From contig DKOX01000031.1 of the NCBI GenBank assembly GCA_002470925.1, positions 1 through 21,726 of the forward strand: DNA of 21,726 nt, in the 5' to 3' direction. How positions within the stretch are numbered: position 1 is the stretch's first letter; every line of letters starts with the position of its first letter. The position numbers were made by a program, and so were the translations under genes. Shown piece by piece: positions 1-7,351 of this stretch. A model generated the notes under the pieces. The model did no database searches. It was not told the origin of the DNA and saw only the letters and a program-made list of their open reading frames with translations. The stretch comes from Opitutia bacterium UBA7350. Its GTDB lineage: Bacteria > Verrucomicrobiota > Verrucomicrobiia > Opitutales > Coraliomargaritaceae.

Positions 1-691
1 CTCCCGCCTGCCGCACAATCGGCAACGGTTCACCCGAGAGTGCCGATTCATTGACGTAACCCCGGCCCTCCAGAATAAGCCCGTCCACCGAGATCGGATC
101 CCCCGCCTCAACCCGCACCGTCTCGCCCGCCTGCAAGGTCGCGAGCGGACTCCATTCCCAGCGTTCACCGCGCCGCACCCGCACCCGGTCAAAGCGCTCG
201 CTCAAATCGTCCGTTGCCGCCTTGAGGCGCGCAAAGGAACGCTCACTGAACACCCGCCCCAGCGCATGAATTGCAATCACCACCGAGACCACCTCGTAAA
301 AAATCGCGCCCTCACCCGTCAGGCTTGATAACAGGGAACCGGCAAAAGCCCCCAAGAGGCTCAACATAAAGAGCCCGTCAATCGAGAGCCGCCCTGAGCG
401 ACACATTCCAATCGTGGCCCGCAGCAAATTCCCGCCGAGAAAGAAAAAGACCAAAAGTGCCGAGGCAATCAATCCCCCGTGCAAAACCCAATAAACAGTC
501 GAACCAAAAACCGGGGGCGTCATGTTCAGCGCCAGCGAAAGCACCATGCTTTGCCCCGCAAAAACCGCCGCAATACCCACATGTAACCAGGCCCGCGTTA
601 CACCCGGACTCGCCACACCACAGGGAAGCTCCCGCGCAGGACAGGTCCCCGCTTGTCTCGCCGCAATACCCTCTCGTTCAGCAAGCTCCAT
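1..691 (-). CDS. Heavy-metal translocating P-type ATPase, N-terminal part (runs off the left edge)
   Basis: Only about 230 residues are inside the window; the gene continues past base 1, so the phosphorylation and nucleotide-binding domains are not seen. The visible part has four hydrophobic helices at about residues 33-56, 66-90, 103-124 and 129-148, then the start of the actuator domain with the motif NESALSGEPLPI (214-225). This matches transition-metal (P1B) ATPases, which pump Cu+, Zn2+ or similar ions out across the inner membrane. The usual TGES actuator motif reads SGEP here. No CxxC metal-binding domain precedes the helices if the ATG at 691 is the start. A TTG at 727, in the same frame, would add 12 residues (LHRCNNPHSGIL) and cannot be excluded. 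The frame is closed by the mazG stop codon at 739-737. It follows mazG by 45 bp on the same strand and is likely co-transcribed. Metal specificity cannot be judged. Confidence 0.88.
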   Translation of the reverse strand, partial: MELAEREGIAARQAGTCPARELPCGVASPGVTRAWLHVGIAAVFAGQSMVLSLALNMTPPVFGSTVYWVLHGGLIASALLVFFFLGGNLLRATIGMCRSGRLSIDGLFMLSLLGAFAGSLLSSLTGEGAIFYEVVSVVIAIHALGRVFSERSFARLKAATDDLSERFDRVRVRRGERWEWSPLATLQAGETVRVEAGDPISVDGLILEGRGYVNESALSGEPLPIVRQAG

Positions 692-736
692 CAAAATACC
701 GCTATGCGGATTGTTGCACCGATGCAAGCCAACGGC

Positions 737-1396
737 CTACTTCTTTTCCAAGGCATCTACAATTCCCTGCGCATGCCGCCGCAGGAGAGCCTCCGGATCC
801 AGTTTGCGCTCCTGGCAAGCCGCCGCGATTTCAAAAAGCCGTGTCCCAAGGGTCTCGGCCTCCACTTCCGCCGCTTCTCTTTCAATCACTTCCCGATTCA
901 GCAAATCACCTGTTTCCATTTTTTGTTTCACGATCTGCTTATAAACATCCTGCGCAAACATGAGGGCCGGCAAGCGCGGCGGCAAATCCTTGAAGCGCCC
1001 GCTTTCCGCCGGTCCGCGTTTCTTCTCCGCCGCTTTGATCGCTTCCCATTGCTCCAGCAGGGCGGCGCTGTCCTTAATATTCCCCTCTCCAAAAACATGC
1101 GGATGCCGCCGTACCAACTTCGCGTTAATCTCCCGGCAAACCGAATCAAAATCAAAATGCCCCGCCTCCTTCGCCATCTGGGCATGCATCACAACCTGCA
1201 ACAATACGTCTCCCAATTCCTCCTCCATGTGATCCATGTCGCCCCGGTCGATTGTTTGCAGTAATTCACTGCATTCATCAATCAGGCAATCCGTGATCGA
1301 CTGGTGATCCTGCTCGATATCCCAAGGGCAACCGTTCTCCGGGTCGCGAAGGGCTGCCACCGTTTTCAAGAGCGCCGCTATTCCCGATTCCGACAT
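737..1396 (-). CDS. mazG: Nucleoside triphosphate pyrophosphohydrolase MazG
   Basis: 219-residue MazG-family enzyme, which hydrolyses (d)NTPs to NMP and pyrophosphate and is thought to clean up aberrant nucleotides and lower ppGpp. The N-terminal half shows the family pattern: CPWD at 23-26, an acidic helix with E41 and E44 (ECSELLQTID), then EEELGDVL at 58-65, which together form the Mg2+-binding site. RRHPHVFG at 97-104 and W117 are also typical. The chain is shorter than the roughly 260-residue E. coli protein, in which two MazG domains are duplicated; the second half (residues 140-219) is weakly conserved but still contains KQKMETGDLLN. The start codon lies 3 bp after the hisS stop codon, so hisS and mazG are almost certainly one transcript. 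Membership is clear. Confidence 0.95.
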   Translation of the reverse strand: MSESGIAALLKTVAALRDPENGCPWDIEQDHQSITDCLIDECSELLQTIDRGDMDHMEEELGDVLLQVVMHAQMAKEAGHFDFDSVCREINAKLVRRHPHVFGEGNIKDSAALLEQWEAIKAAEKKRGPAESGRFKDLPPRLPALMFAQDVYKQIVKQKMETGDLLNREVIEREAAEVEAETLGTRLFEIAAACQERKLDPEALLRRHAQGIVDALEKK

Positions 1397-1399
1397 CCC

Positions 1400-2734
1400 C
1401 TAATCCTGTCCCTCCTCAAGCAGCGACTCCGCCAGTGCAACCAGATCCGTCCGCGGATAATCCCTTTCCGTACCGGCAGCCATATCGCGCACTTTGAAAA
1501 CCCCGGATGCCAATTCCTCGGAGCCATAAATAACAGCAAAACGCGCGCCCCGTTGATTCGCATCTTTAAATTGTTTCCCGAAAGCCACCTCCTTCAGCGG
1601 ATATTCCACCCGATACCCCGCCGCCCGCAGGCAAGCGGCGTCCGCTAAAGCCTGTGCCCGTTCCGCCACCCCTCCGATGATGAATATGAAATCCGGCCCC
1701 GCTTCGGCAACCTCCATTAAACCCTTCTTTTCAAGCAAATCGCCCAAGGTGACATCACCCATCGCAAAACCAACCGCCGGCATCGCCTGTCCACCCAGCT
1801 TGCCGACCAAATCGTCATAGCGACCACCCCCTGCCAGAGCGCGACCCTCTCCGCTCGCCTCAAAGGCCTCAAAGACAAAACCGGTATAATACGCCAGACC
1901 GCGCACGATCCCCAAATCAATCTCGACAAATTCCCCCATCCCACTGTTGTCCAATGCTGTTAAGAGTACCCGCCACTCCGCGAGCCGGGCTTCAATCGCT
2001 TCGGTCTGCGTCCCCTCTATCGGCAGCGCCGTGAAATACTCGACCAGTGCGGGAAAATCACGGATTGCCACCACCGCTTCGACCTTCGTCATAAACACCG
2101 CCGCCGATTCGCCCAAGACCGTGGCCAATTGCTCAAGGGTTTTTTCCCGACTGTTGCGTTCCAGCTTGTCGATGATCCCCAAGACCTGCGCCGAACCCGC
2201 CGCGTCCAATCCCTCCGCGGCCAGCAGGAACAACCAAAGATCACGGTCACTCAAACGCAGCTTGAAATCCTCCACCCCCAAGCCGAAGGCTTTCAAGGAT
2301 TGAATCAGTAGCGCGATCAATTCGGCATCGGCGCTCGCACCGGACTCGCCCAAAATGTCGGCATTAAACTGGTAAAAGGCACGCAGGCGACCCTTCTGTG
2401 GCCGTTCATAACGGTAGTGCTCCCCGATGTTAAACCATTTGATCGGACGTTTGAGACTGTTCGCCTTCGCGCCCACCAAACGCGCCAGCGACGGCGTCAT
2501 CTCCGGACGGAGTGCCACCGCCCGTCCCCCGCGGTCCTCAAAGTGAAACAACTGGCCGACGATTTCCTCGCCGGATTTTTCGATATATAACTCGAGCGGT
2601 TCCAGCACCGGAGCATCGTATTCCAGAAAGTTGAAACTATGTGCCGCCGCCCGCCACTTCTCAAAAATATCTGCGCGGCGCGCGCTGCTCTCGGGATAGA
2701 AGGCCCGGAATCCAGGAAGGGTTTCAAAACTCAT
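1400..2734 (-). CDS. hisS: Histidyl-tRNA synthetase
   Basis: Class II aminoacyl-tRNA synthetase of 444 residues that charges tRNA-His with histidine in the cytoplasm. The N-terminus LPGFRAFYPE (6-15) is typical of HisRS. Motif 2 is visible at about 99-125 (KWFNIGEHYRYERPQKGRLR), the histidine-specific motif RGLAYYTGFVFEAF at 278-291, and AGGGRYDDL (motif 3 region) at 301-309. The C-terminal 100 residues fit the anticodon-binding domain. Length is normal for the family. The start at 2734 gives the expected N-terminus. It lies between the HU-like gene (59 bp upstream) and mazG (3 bp downstream), all on the same strand. Confidence 0.97.
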   Translation of the reverse strand: MSFETLPGFRAFYPESSARRADIFEKWRAAAHSFNFLEYDAPVLEPLELYIEKSGEEIVGQLFHFEDRGGRAVALRPEMTPSLARLVGAKANSLKRPIKWFNIGEHYRYERPQKGRLRAFYQFNADILGESGASADAELIALLIQSLKAFGLGVEDFKLRLSDRDLWLFLLAAEGLDAAGSAQVLGIIDKLERNSREKTLEQLATVLGESAAVFMTKVEAVVAIRDFPALVEYFTALPIEGTQTEAIEARLAEWRVLLTALDNSGMGEFVEIDLGIVRGLAYYTGFVFEAFEASGEGRALAGGGRYDDLVGKLGGQAMPAVGFAMGDVTLGDLLEKKGLMEVAEAGPDFIFIIGGVAERAQALADAACLRAAGYRVEYPLKEVAFGKQFKDANQRGARFAVIYGSEELASGVFKVRDMAAGTERDYPRTDLVALAESLLEEGQD

Positions 2735-2793
2735 GCCAGGGTCGGTCGGTTGGTTAGAGACTGTCTGCGGGGAATCCGTTCCGATGCTCGACC

Positions 2794-3117
2794 CTAACCC
2801 TCACCGTCATTTAAAGCGGAAATATCAAGCTCCGCGAGTTGTTCCTTCAATTCCTTGCCCGCCTTGAATTTGATAACGGCTCGCGTCGGGATCACGACGT
2901 CGGTTTCCGGCTTGTTGGGATTGCGTCCAATCCGGGACTTGCGCACCTGCACCTCAAAGACTCCGAAGTTGCGCAGTTCCACATTGCGACCTTCCGCCAG
3001 TGCTTTTGCGATTGCGTTCAAGGTACGCTGCACGGTTTCCCTGACATCTTTTTGTGGAATGCTGGTGCCCTCATAGATGTCGAGGACGATATCGCGCTTG
3101 GTAAGGTTTTTGGACAT
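2794..3117 (-). CDS. HU/IHF-family DNA-binding protein
   Basis: 107-residue histone-like protein that bends and compacts DNA as a dimer. The sequence follows the HU/IHF pattern: N-terminal helices (NLTKRDIVLDIYEGTSIPQ), ELRNFGVFEV at the beta-sheet, then the arm with RIGRNPNKPE in place of the usual GRNPxTG, and a basic C-terminal helix. I chose the ATG at 3117 (MSKNLTKRD). A TTG at 3138 would add seven residues (MISSNTS) that look unlike the family. The C-terminal tail (ISALNDGEG) extends slightly beyond the standard 90-95-residue HU. The gene is divergent from ubiE, and a candidate promoter lies about 50 bp upstream. Whether it is functionally HU or an IHF subunit cannot be told from sequence alone. 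Confidence 0.93.
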   Translation of the reverse strand: MSKNLTKRDIVLDIYEGTSIPQKDVRETVQRTLNAIAKALAEGRNVELRNFGVFEVQVRKSRIGRNPNKPETDVVIPTRAVIKFKAGKELKEQLAELDISALNDGEG

Positions 3118-3169
3118 ACTCGTATTACTTGAAATCAATTAAAAGATAGACTGTGCAATCACTAGACCT

Positions 3170-3200
3170 ACGATACTTTGAGCGTGGTAAATACTGTCAA
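3170..3200 (-). promoter_or_regulatory. Candidate sigma-70 promoter for the HU-like gene
   Basis: On the minus strand a perfect TTGACA (3200-3195) is followed after 19 bp by TATCGT (3175-3170), a 4-of-6 match to TATAAT. The spacer is longer than the optimal 17 bp. It would start transcription near 3163, about 46 nt before the ATG at 3117. The position in the divergent gap to ubiE is suitable. The call rests only on the match and spacing. Confidence 0.35.
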
Positions 3201-3245
3201 ACTCGAAAACATCCGTCTGACCAACAATTTAAAACTTTTCTCCCT

Positions 3246-3941
3246 ATGCCTGAAGGCAAAAGCGTAAACCGCATGTTCGCAAATATTGCGAACCGTTATG
3301 ACTTCGCCAACCACTTCCTCAGTGGCGGGGTCGATTATTACTGGCGCAAGGTCCTTGCCGATCAGGTACAGGCCTTCGCCCCGCGCCGCATTGTGGATCT
3401 CGCCACCGGGAGCGGCGACGTCGCTTTTAAATTACGCGACCGCCTCGGCACCGATGTCGCAGTGTGCGGGATGGATTTTTGTGAACCGATGTTGGAAACG
3501 GCCCGACTCAAAAAAAAGGAGCGCGCCGAATACGCCGACCTCGAGTTCACCTTTGGCGATTGTATGGCATTGCCGCTCCCGGACGCCTCGGTCGATGCCA
3601 TCACGATCGCATTCGGGGTGCGTAATTTTGAAGACCGCCACAAGGGCCTCTCTGAGATCCACCGCGTCCTTCGCCCGGGCGGGCGTTTGTTTATTCTCGA
3701 ATTCTCCCAACCCCATTTCTGGTTCCGTCCCTTCTATTACCTCTACCTTAAATTTATCCTCCCCCGCCTCGCGGCGTTGGCGACCGGCGACAAGGGCGCC
3801 TATGATTACCTCGCCGGTTCCATCGAAGCATTTCCATCCAGACCGCAACTCGCCCAGCAGGTGCGTGCGGCGGGTTTCTCCGCGGTCAAGGCGATCGCCC
3901 TCACCTTTTCTATCGTGGCAATCCACGAAGCCACCAAATAA
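3246..3941 (+). CDS. ubiE: Demethylmenaquinone/ubiquinone C-methyltransferase (UbiE/MenG)
   Basis: 231-residue SAM-dependent methyltransferase for the C-methylation step of menaquinone (or ubiquinone) synthesis. The N-terminus has the UbiE pattern MFANIANRYDFANHFLS (10-26). The SAM site is VDLATGSGDVAFKL (50-63) with acidic residues in GMDFCEPML (75-83). The second UbiE signature, FGVRNFEDRHKGLSEIHRVL (123-142), and RPGGRLFILEFSQP (143-156) are intact. The same frame is open back to a GTG at 3153, but the 31 extra residues are unlike the family; the ATG at 3246 begins the conserved region. No Shine-Dalgarno sequence precedes it (ACTTTTCTCCCT). The gene stands alone on the plus strand, divergent from the HU-like gene and convergent with the unknown gene ending at 3957. 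Which quinone is made cannot be decided here; menaquinone is the usual one in Verrucomicrobiota. Confidence 0.95.
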   Translation: MPEGKSVNRMFANIANRYDFANHFLSGGVDYYWRKVLADQVQAFAPRRIVDLATGSGDVAFKLRDRLGTDVAVCGMDFCEPMLETARLKKKERAEYADLEFTFGDCMALPLPDASVDAITIAFGVRNFEDRHKGLSEIHRVLRPGGRLFILEFSQPHFWFRPFYYLYLKFILPRLAALATGDKGAYDYLAGSIEAFPSRPQLAQQVRAAGFSAVKAIALTFSIVAIHEATK

Positions 3942-3956
3942 AATCGCGCTCGAGGT

Positions 3957-4418
3957 TTAGTAACCTTGCGACTGCACTACTTTCGAGAGCTCGCTCTGGA
4001 AAGCCTGCACATCCTCAGGACTCGGACGGTATTCGGGATCCTCGCCGGGCAAGAGTCCCAACTGACCACTTGCGTCCAGTTGCCAACTCATGCTTTTGCC
4101 ATCACTAAAGACCACCGTCCCGCTGAGCAAGGCACCCGGGCGTTTGATCGCATCGAGTTCGACGCGCACCCCGCCCTCGGGTTCAACCAATTCCGCATCC
4201 TCGATCGCCGCATCCGCCGCGCTCGCGTCCCCTTCCTCCGGTTCCGGTTCTTCTACAACCTCCGAAACCACGTTCAGGTCATCCACCAGAAAACGAACAT
4301 CCATGTAGGTCATCGCCACATCCATTTCCTCGCGCAGGCGATTTTGCACCGTTGCCAGCGATTCGCCCGCCCGGACCCATTCCTTGACCGTCTCCAGTTG
4401 TGCTTCCGTTAATTCCAT
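3957..4418 (-). CDS. Conserved-looking protein of unknown function
   Basis: I do not recognise this 153-residue protein. It has three parts: an alpha-helical N-terminus (1-50, ELTEAQLETVKEWVRAGESL and MTYMDVRFLVDDLNV) that looks like a small helix-turn-helix or coiled helical hairpin; a very acidic alanine/glutamate-rich linker (about 51-83); and a C-terminal part with predicted short strands (VRVELDAIKRPGALLSGTVV, FSDGKSMSWQLDASGQLGLL) followed by a helix. No signal peptide or membrane helix is seen, so it is probably cytoplasmic. It lies 46 bp downstream of dnaA on the same strand and ends 15 bp from the ubiE stop codon. Coding is supported by an open frame between two good neighbours, base usage like theirs and a clean domain-like layout. 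Co-transcription with dnaA is plausible. No function is proposed. Confidence 0.8.
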   Translation of the reverse strand: MELTEAQLETVKEWVRAGESLATVQNRLREEMDVAMTYMDVRFLVDDLNVVSEVVEEPEPEEGDASAADAAIEDAELVEPEGGVRVELDAIKRPGALLSGTVVFSDGKSMSWQLDASGQLGLLPGEDPEYRPSPEDVQAFQSELSKVVQSQGY

Positions 4419-4464
4419 AAATGTATGCCGGCTGCGCCTATAAGGCCTTGGTTACGTACCGCAC

Positions 4465-5889
4465 TCAAGCGCGGTTGCTGGACAATTGCTTGATCAAATA
4501 ATCCACCGCGCGTTTCACCGTGACGTCCTGCTCCATCATGTTCTCCACCTGTTTGCAGGCGTGGATCACCGTGCCGTGGTCACGTCCGCCGAAGGCTTCC
4601 CCAATCGATTTGAGCGGATCACTGGTCAAGGTTCTCGAAATATACATCGCGACCTGCCTCGGGAAAACAATCGCGCTGGTGCGGCGGCGGCCCACCAATT
4701 CGCTGAAACGGATTTTGTAGTAATCCGAAACCTTATTTTGGATTTGGTTCACCGTCACTTGTGTAGCGGCCTCCTCCTGAAAGAGGTCACTCAAGAGGCG
4801 CTCCACCGCTTCTAAATCCAGGGATTGATCGATCAAAGAGTTGTAACTCGCGATCCGCGTGAGCGCACCCTCCATGCGGCGCACATTGCGCGAGACCCGC
4901 TCCGCGAGAAATTCCATGACGTCGTCTTCCATTTCCAGACGCATCGCAGCCGCCTTCTTCCGCAGAATCGCGACCCGTGTTTCAAAATCCGGCGCCTGTA
5001 CATCGGTCACCAATCCCCATTGGAAGCGCGAAACCAAACGGTTCTCCAGGCGCTCGATTTCATTGGCAGGACGGTCACTCGCCAGAAATATCTGACGGCC
5101 CGACTCAAAGAGATCATTGAAGGTGTGGAAAAATTCCTCTTGGGTGCCTTCCTTCCCGGAAAGGAAATGGATGTCATCGACCAGCAAGGCATCGACGTTG
5201 CGATAATACTTGCGGAATTTCGCCAGCTTCTTTTCTCGAATGGCGTGAATGAATTCGTTGGTGAATTTCTCGGTGGACACATAAGCGATGTGCGCATTCG
5301 GGTTGTTGTTGAGCATCTGGTGCGCCACCGCGTGCATGAGGTGCGTTTTGCCCAAGCCGGTTTCCCCGTAAACAAAAAGCGGATTATAGGCACGGCCCGG
5401 GGCGTTCGCCACCGCAATGCTGGCGGCATGCGCCAGTTGATTGCCCGAACCGACCACAAAATTGTCAAAGGTATTGCGCGGGTTTAAAGTCGCCCCGCTT
5501 TTGTTTTTCTTCGAGCTGAATTTGGTATTGTTCTCCGAGTCCTGCGCGTCACGACCGTTGCCGCGAATCCCACTCTTCTGACTGCGCACCTCTTTGCCAA
5601 CTTGATCGGAATCCCGACCCGGCGCGCTGTTCCCCGAATCCACCTCTACTTTAATGGTCACGGCCCGACCCGACAAATCCCGCGCCTTTTGCGCAATCAC
5701 ATCCAAATAATTGTTCTCAATCCAGATCGCGTTGAAATCGTTCGGTGCGCTGATCGTAAGGTGGTTGTCGCTTTCGCTCACAAAGGAGAGACCCTCAAAC
5801 CACATATCATAAAGTTCGCTCGGTAAAATTTCTTTTAGTTCTAGAGTTAAGCTGCTCCAAAGATTCAGCGTGGTGGCGGGAGTCGACAT
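4465..5889 (-). CDS. dnaA: Chromosomal replication initiator protein DnaA
   Basis: 474-residue AAA+ ATPase that binds DnaA boxes and opens the replication origin. All four domains are visible: domain I (1-80, LWSSLTLELKEILPSELYDMW), a variable polar linker (85-135), the AAA+ domain with Walker A GETGLGKT (175-182), Walker B LLVDDIHFL (235-243), sensor 1 near FLASDRPANEI and the arginine-finger region RLVSRFQWGLV (284-294), and the DNA-binding domain with the DnaA signature GRDHGTVIHACKQ (435-447). Length and order are normal. The ATG at 5889 is preceded by AAAGTAAC, not a clear Shine-Dalgarno sequence. Immediately upstream lies an AT-rich region with perfect DnaA boxes, which suggests autoregulation and possibly origin function. 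Confidence 0.98.
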   Translation of the reverse strand: MSTPATTLNLWSSLTLELKEILPSELYDMWFEGLSFVSESDNHLTISAPNDFNAIWIENNYLDVIAQKARDLSGRAVTIKVEVDSGNSAPGRDSDQVGKEVRSQKSGIRGNGRDAQDSENNTKFSSKKNKSGATLNPRNTFDNFVVGSGNQLAHAASIAVANAPGRAYNPLFVYGETGLGKTHLMHAVAHQMLNNNPNAHIAYVSTEKFTNEFIHAIREKKLAKFRKYYRNVDALLVDDIHFLSGKEGTQEEFFHTFNDLFESGRQIFLASDRPANEIERLENRLVSRFQWGLVTDVQAPDFETRVAILRKKAAAMRLEMEDDVMEFLAERVSRNVRRMEGALTRIASYNSLIDQSLDLEAVERLLSDLFQEEAATQVTVNQIQNKVSDYYKIRFSELVGRRRTSAIVFPRQVAMYISRTLTSDPLKSIGEAFGGRDHGTVIHACKQVENMMEQDVTVKRAVDYLIKQLSSNRA

Positions 5890-5908
5890 GTTACTTTAAA
5901 AGACGTTT

Positions 5909-5917
5909 TTATTCACA
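5909..5917 (+). promoter_or_regulatory. DnaA box (perfect TTATNCACA match)
   Basis: TTATTCACA, matching all nine consensus positions, lies 20 bp before the dnaA start codon within its leader. In this position a bound DnaA would be expected to repress or tune its own gene. Confidence 0.6.
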
Positions 5918-6188
5918 CCTTTGCGAATAGCGGAGTTGAAAACGGATGACCAAGTCAAAAATTGGAGTCCAACCGTATGCTAAACTAGGTGTGAAATGAA
6001 AATAAGTGAATTGTTTTTGTGCAATACAATCCTTCAAGGAACTGTATTATAATGCTTTATGAAATTTGAAAAGTGCGGGAAGTAGTGTTCTGAGTATCCG
6101 TTGTATTGGTAAAAACTGGATCTTCCAATAAAAACCAATCTAGGACAATATGAAAAAAAGAGAGCCATTAAGGCTTGGCAAGGGCAAC

Positions 6189-6223
6189 TTCTGCACAAGT
6201 TATTCACAGTCACAACTGAATAA
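6189..6223. promoter_or_regulatory. Cluster of DnaA-box-like 9-mers
   Basis: Within 35 bp there are TTCTGCACA (6189-6197, plus, one mismatch), TTATTCACA (6200-6208, plus, perfect) and TTATTCAGT (6215-6223, minus, two mismatches). The start-to-start spacings are 11 and 15 bp. The cluster is next to AT-rich sequence, as in DnaA-assembly regions of origins. Confidence 0.5.
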
Positions 6224-6338
6224 GTTTTTGTAGCTTTACAAAATCATGACAGCCGAAAGTCACGATTCTGTTAATCCCTGAAAACACGCATTTTCCAAAA
6301 GCAAAAAATATGCCCCTGATCAAGCGGCGCCCTCGTAT

Positions 6339-6364
6339 CGTGCCTCACGAAAATTTTTGGCACG
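6339..6364 (-). terminator. Possible hairpin terminator after hprK
   Basis: Arms CGTGCC (6339-6344) and GGCACG (6359-6364) flank an AT-rich loop that contains complementary A and T runs. The hairpin begins 4 nt after the hprK stop codon on the minus strand. No clear T-tract follows directly, so it is a weak intrinsic terminator at best. Confidence 0.3.
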
Positions 6365-6367
6365 AAA

Positions 6368-7336
6368 TTATTTTTTTTCTGCCATGTTGGCGATAAGGCG
6401 CTCGTTGAATTCTTTCGCAGAATCATGCCCCATTAATTTCAGAGCCTGCGCCATCGATGCCACTTCCACCAATCGAGCCATGTCCCGACCGGGGCGCACC
6501 GGAATCTCCATCGTCGGAACCTTCAATCCTAGAATCTCCACCGTGTTCTCCTCCAAACCGGTCCGCTCCTCGTGCATCCCGGGTGTCCATGCCACGAAGT
6601 TGATCACCAAATCGATCCCCTTCCGCAGGCGCACCGAACGCACCCCGAATAATTCCGCGATATTGATGATCCCCAATCCCCGGCATTCCATATAACCCCG
6701 GCTCAACTCTGCGGAGGTCCCGATTAATTCCCGGTCACTCAAACGTTGGATATGCGTGAGGTCGTCCGCTACCAAACTGTGCCCGCGTTCGATCAAGGCG
6801 AGCGCGCACTCGCTCTTACCCACCCCGCTTTCACCGCAGATAAGGGTACCAATGCCCTTGATGTCCACCAAAGTTCCGTGAATGTGCGTCCGCGGCGCAA
6901 ACTTCTCTTCCAGGAGTAGAGTTGCCTCGGTCGTGATGGTCTTCGATTTCAAGGGCGAGCGAATCAAGGGGGTCTTGTATTTTTCTGCCAGTTCCAGCAT
7001 CACCTTCGAGGGCGATAGATTGCGCGATACCAAAATACACGGCACCTTTCGTTCCAGCATATCCCTTAATACCTTGGCCTCCTCGTCCCGCTTTAAATCG
7101 CGCAGGTAGGCCATCTCGCCTGCCCCAAAAAGTTGAATCCGCTTCGAGGCAAAATATTTGAAATAACCCGTCACCGCCAGCGCAGGACGATTCAGACTGC
7201 GCTCGCGAATCATCCCGTCCAAGCCCTTGTCACCCGCCACACAATCCAACTCCAGCGGCCCCTTAAAGGACTCATAAAAATCACGCACCGGTACCGCTTC
7301 CACGAATTTCGTCTGTAGTTTCTGATTCTTTGGCAT
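6368..7336 (-). CDS. hprK: HPr kinase/phosphorylase
   Basis: 322-residue bifunctional enzyme that phosphorylates and dephosphorylates HPr (or a related PTS phosphocarrier) on a serine, linking carbon or energy state to regulation. Two domains are visible: the N-terminal MurF-like domain (about 1-130) and the catalytic C-terminal domain with the P-loop GESGVGKS (168-175), the upstream HIHGTLVDIKG segment (151-161), ERGHSLVADD (183-192) and the family signature MECRGLGIINI (216-226), ending with IPVRPGRDMARLVEVA. All active-site segments seem intact. The ATG at 7336 has one of the few good Shine-Dalgarno sequences in the window (AGAGGAAGGGG). It follows lptB by 15 bp on the same strand. No HPr, EI or EIIA gene is in the window, so the partner is unseen. 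Confidence 0.97.
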   Translation of the reverse strand: MPKNQKLQTKFVEAVPVRDFYESFKGPLELDCVAGDKGLDGMIRERSLNRPALAVTGYFKYFASKRIQLFGAGEMAYLRDLKRDEEAKVLRDMLERKVPCILVSRNLSPSKVMLELAEKYKTPLIRSPLKSKTITTEATLLLEEKFAPRTHIHGTLVDIKGIGTLICGESGVGKSECALALIERGHSLVADDLTHIQRLSDRELIGTSAELSRGYMECRGLGIINIAELFGVRSVRLRKGIDLVINFVAWTPGMHEERTGLEENTVEILGLKVPTMEIPVRPGRDMARLVEVASMAQALKLMGHDSAKEFNERLIANMAEKK

Positions 7337-7351
7337 CCCCTTCCTCTCTTT

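Larger units (their letters stand above)
5890..6367. other. AT-rich gene-free region upstream of dnaA with DnaA boxes (possible oriC or dnaA regulatory region)
   Basis: This 478-bp stretch between dnaA and hprK holds no credible gene and is clearly richer in A+T than its surroundings, particularly at about 5990-6170. It contains two perfect 9-mers TTATTCACA (5909-5917 and 6200-6208), one TTCTGCACA with a single mismatch (6189-6197), and weaker matches on the minus strand at 6215-6223 (TTATTCAGT) and 6018-6026 (TATTGCACA). ATTATAAT at 6046-6053 is palindromic and could act as a -10 element in either direction. The three boxes or partial boxes at 6189-6223 form a tight cluster. This is the arrangement of many bacterial origins, but the strand base skew does not change here (see findings), so a role only in dnaA autoregulation is equally possible. 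Confidence 0.55.

Noticed and set aside
457..963. Open frame of 168 codons on the plus strand
   Set aside because: It lies antisense to the P-type ATPase and MazG genes, is proline- and serine-rich without any family resemblance, and is explained by the C-rich upper strand.
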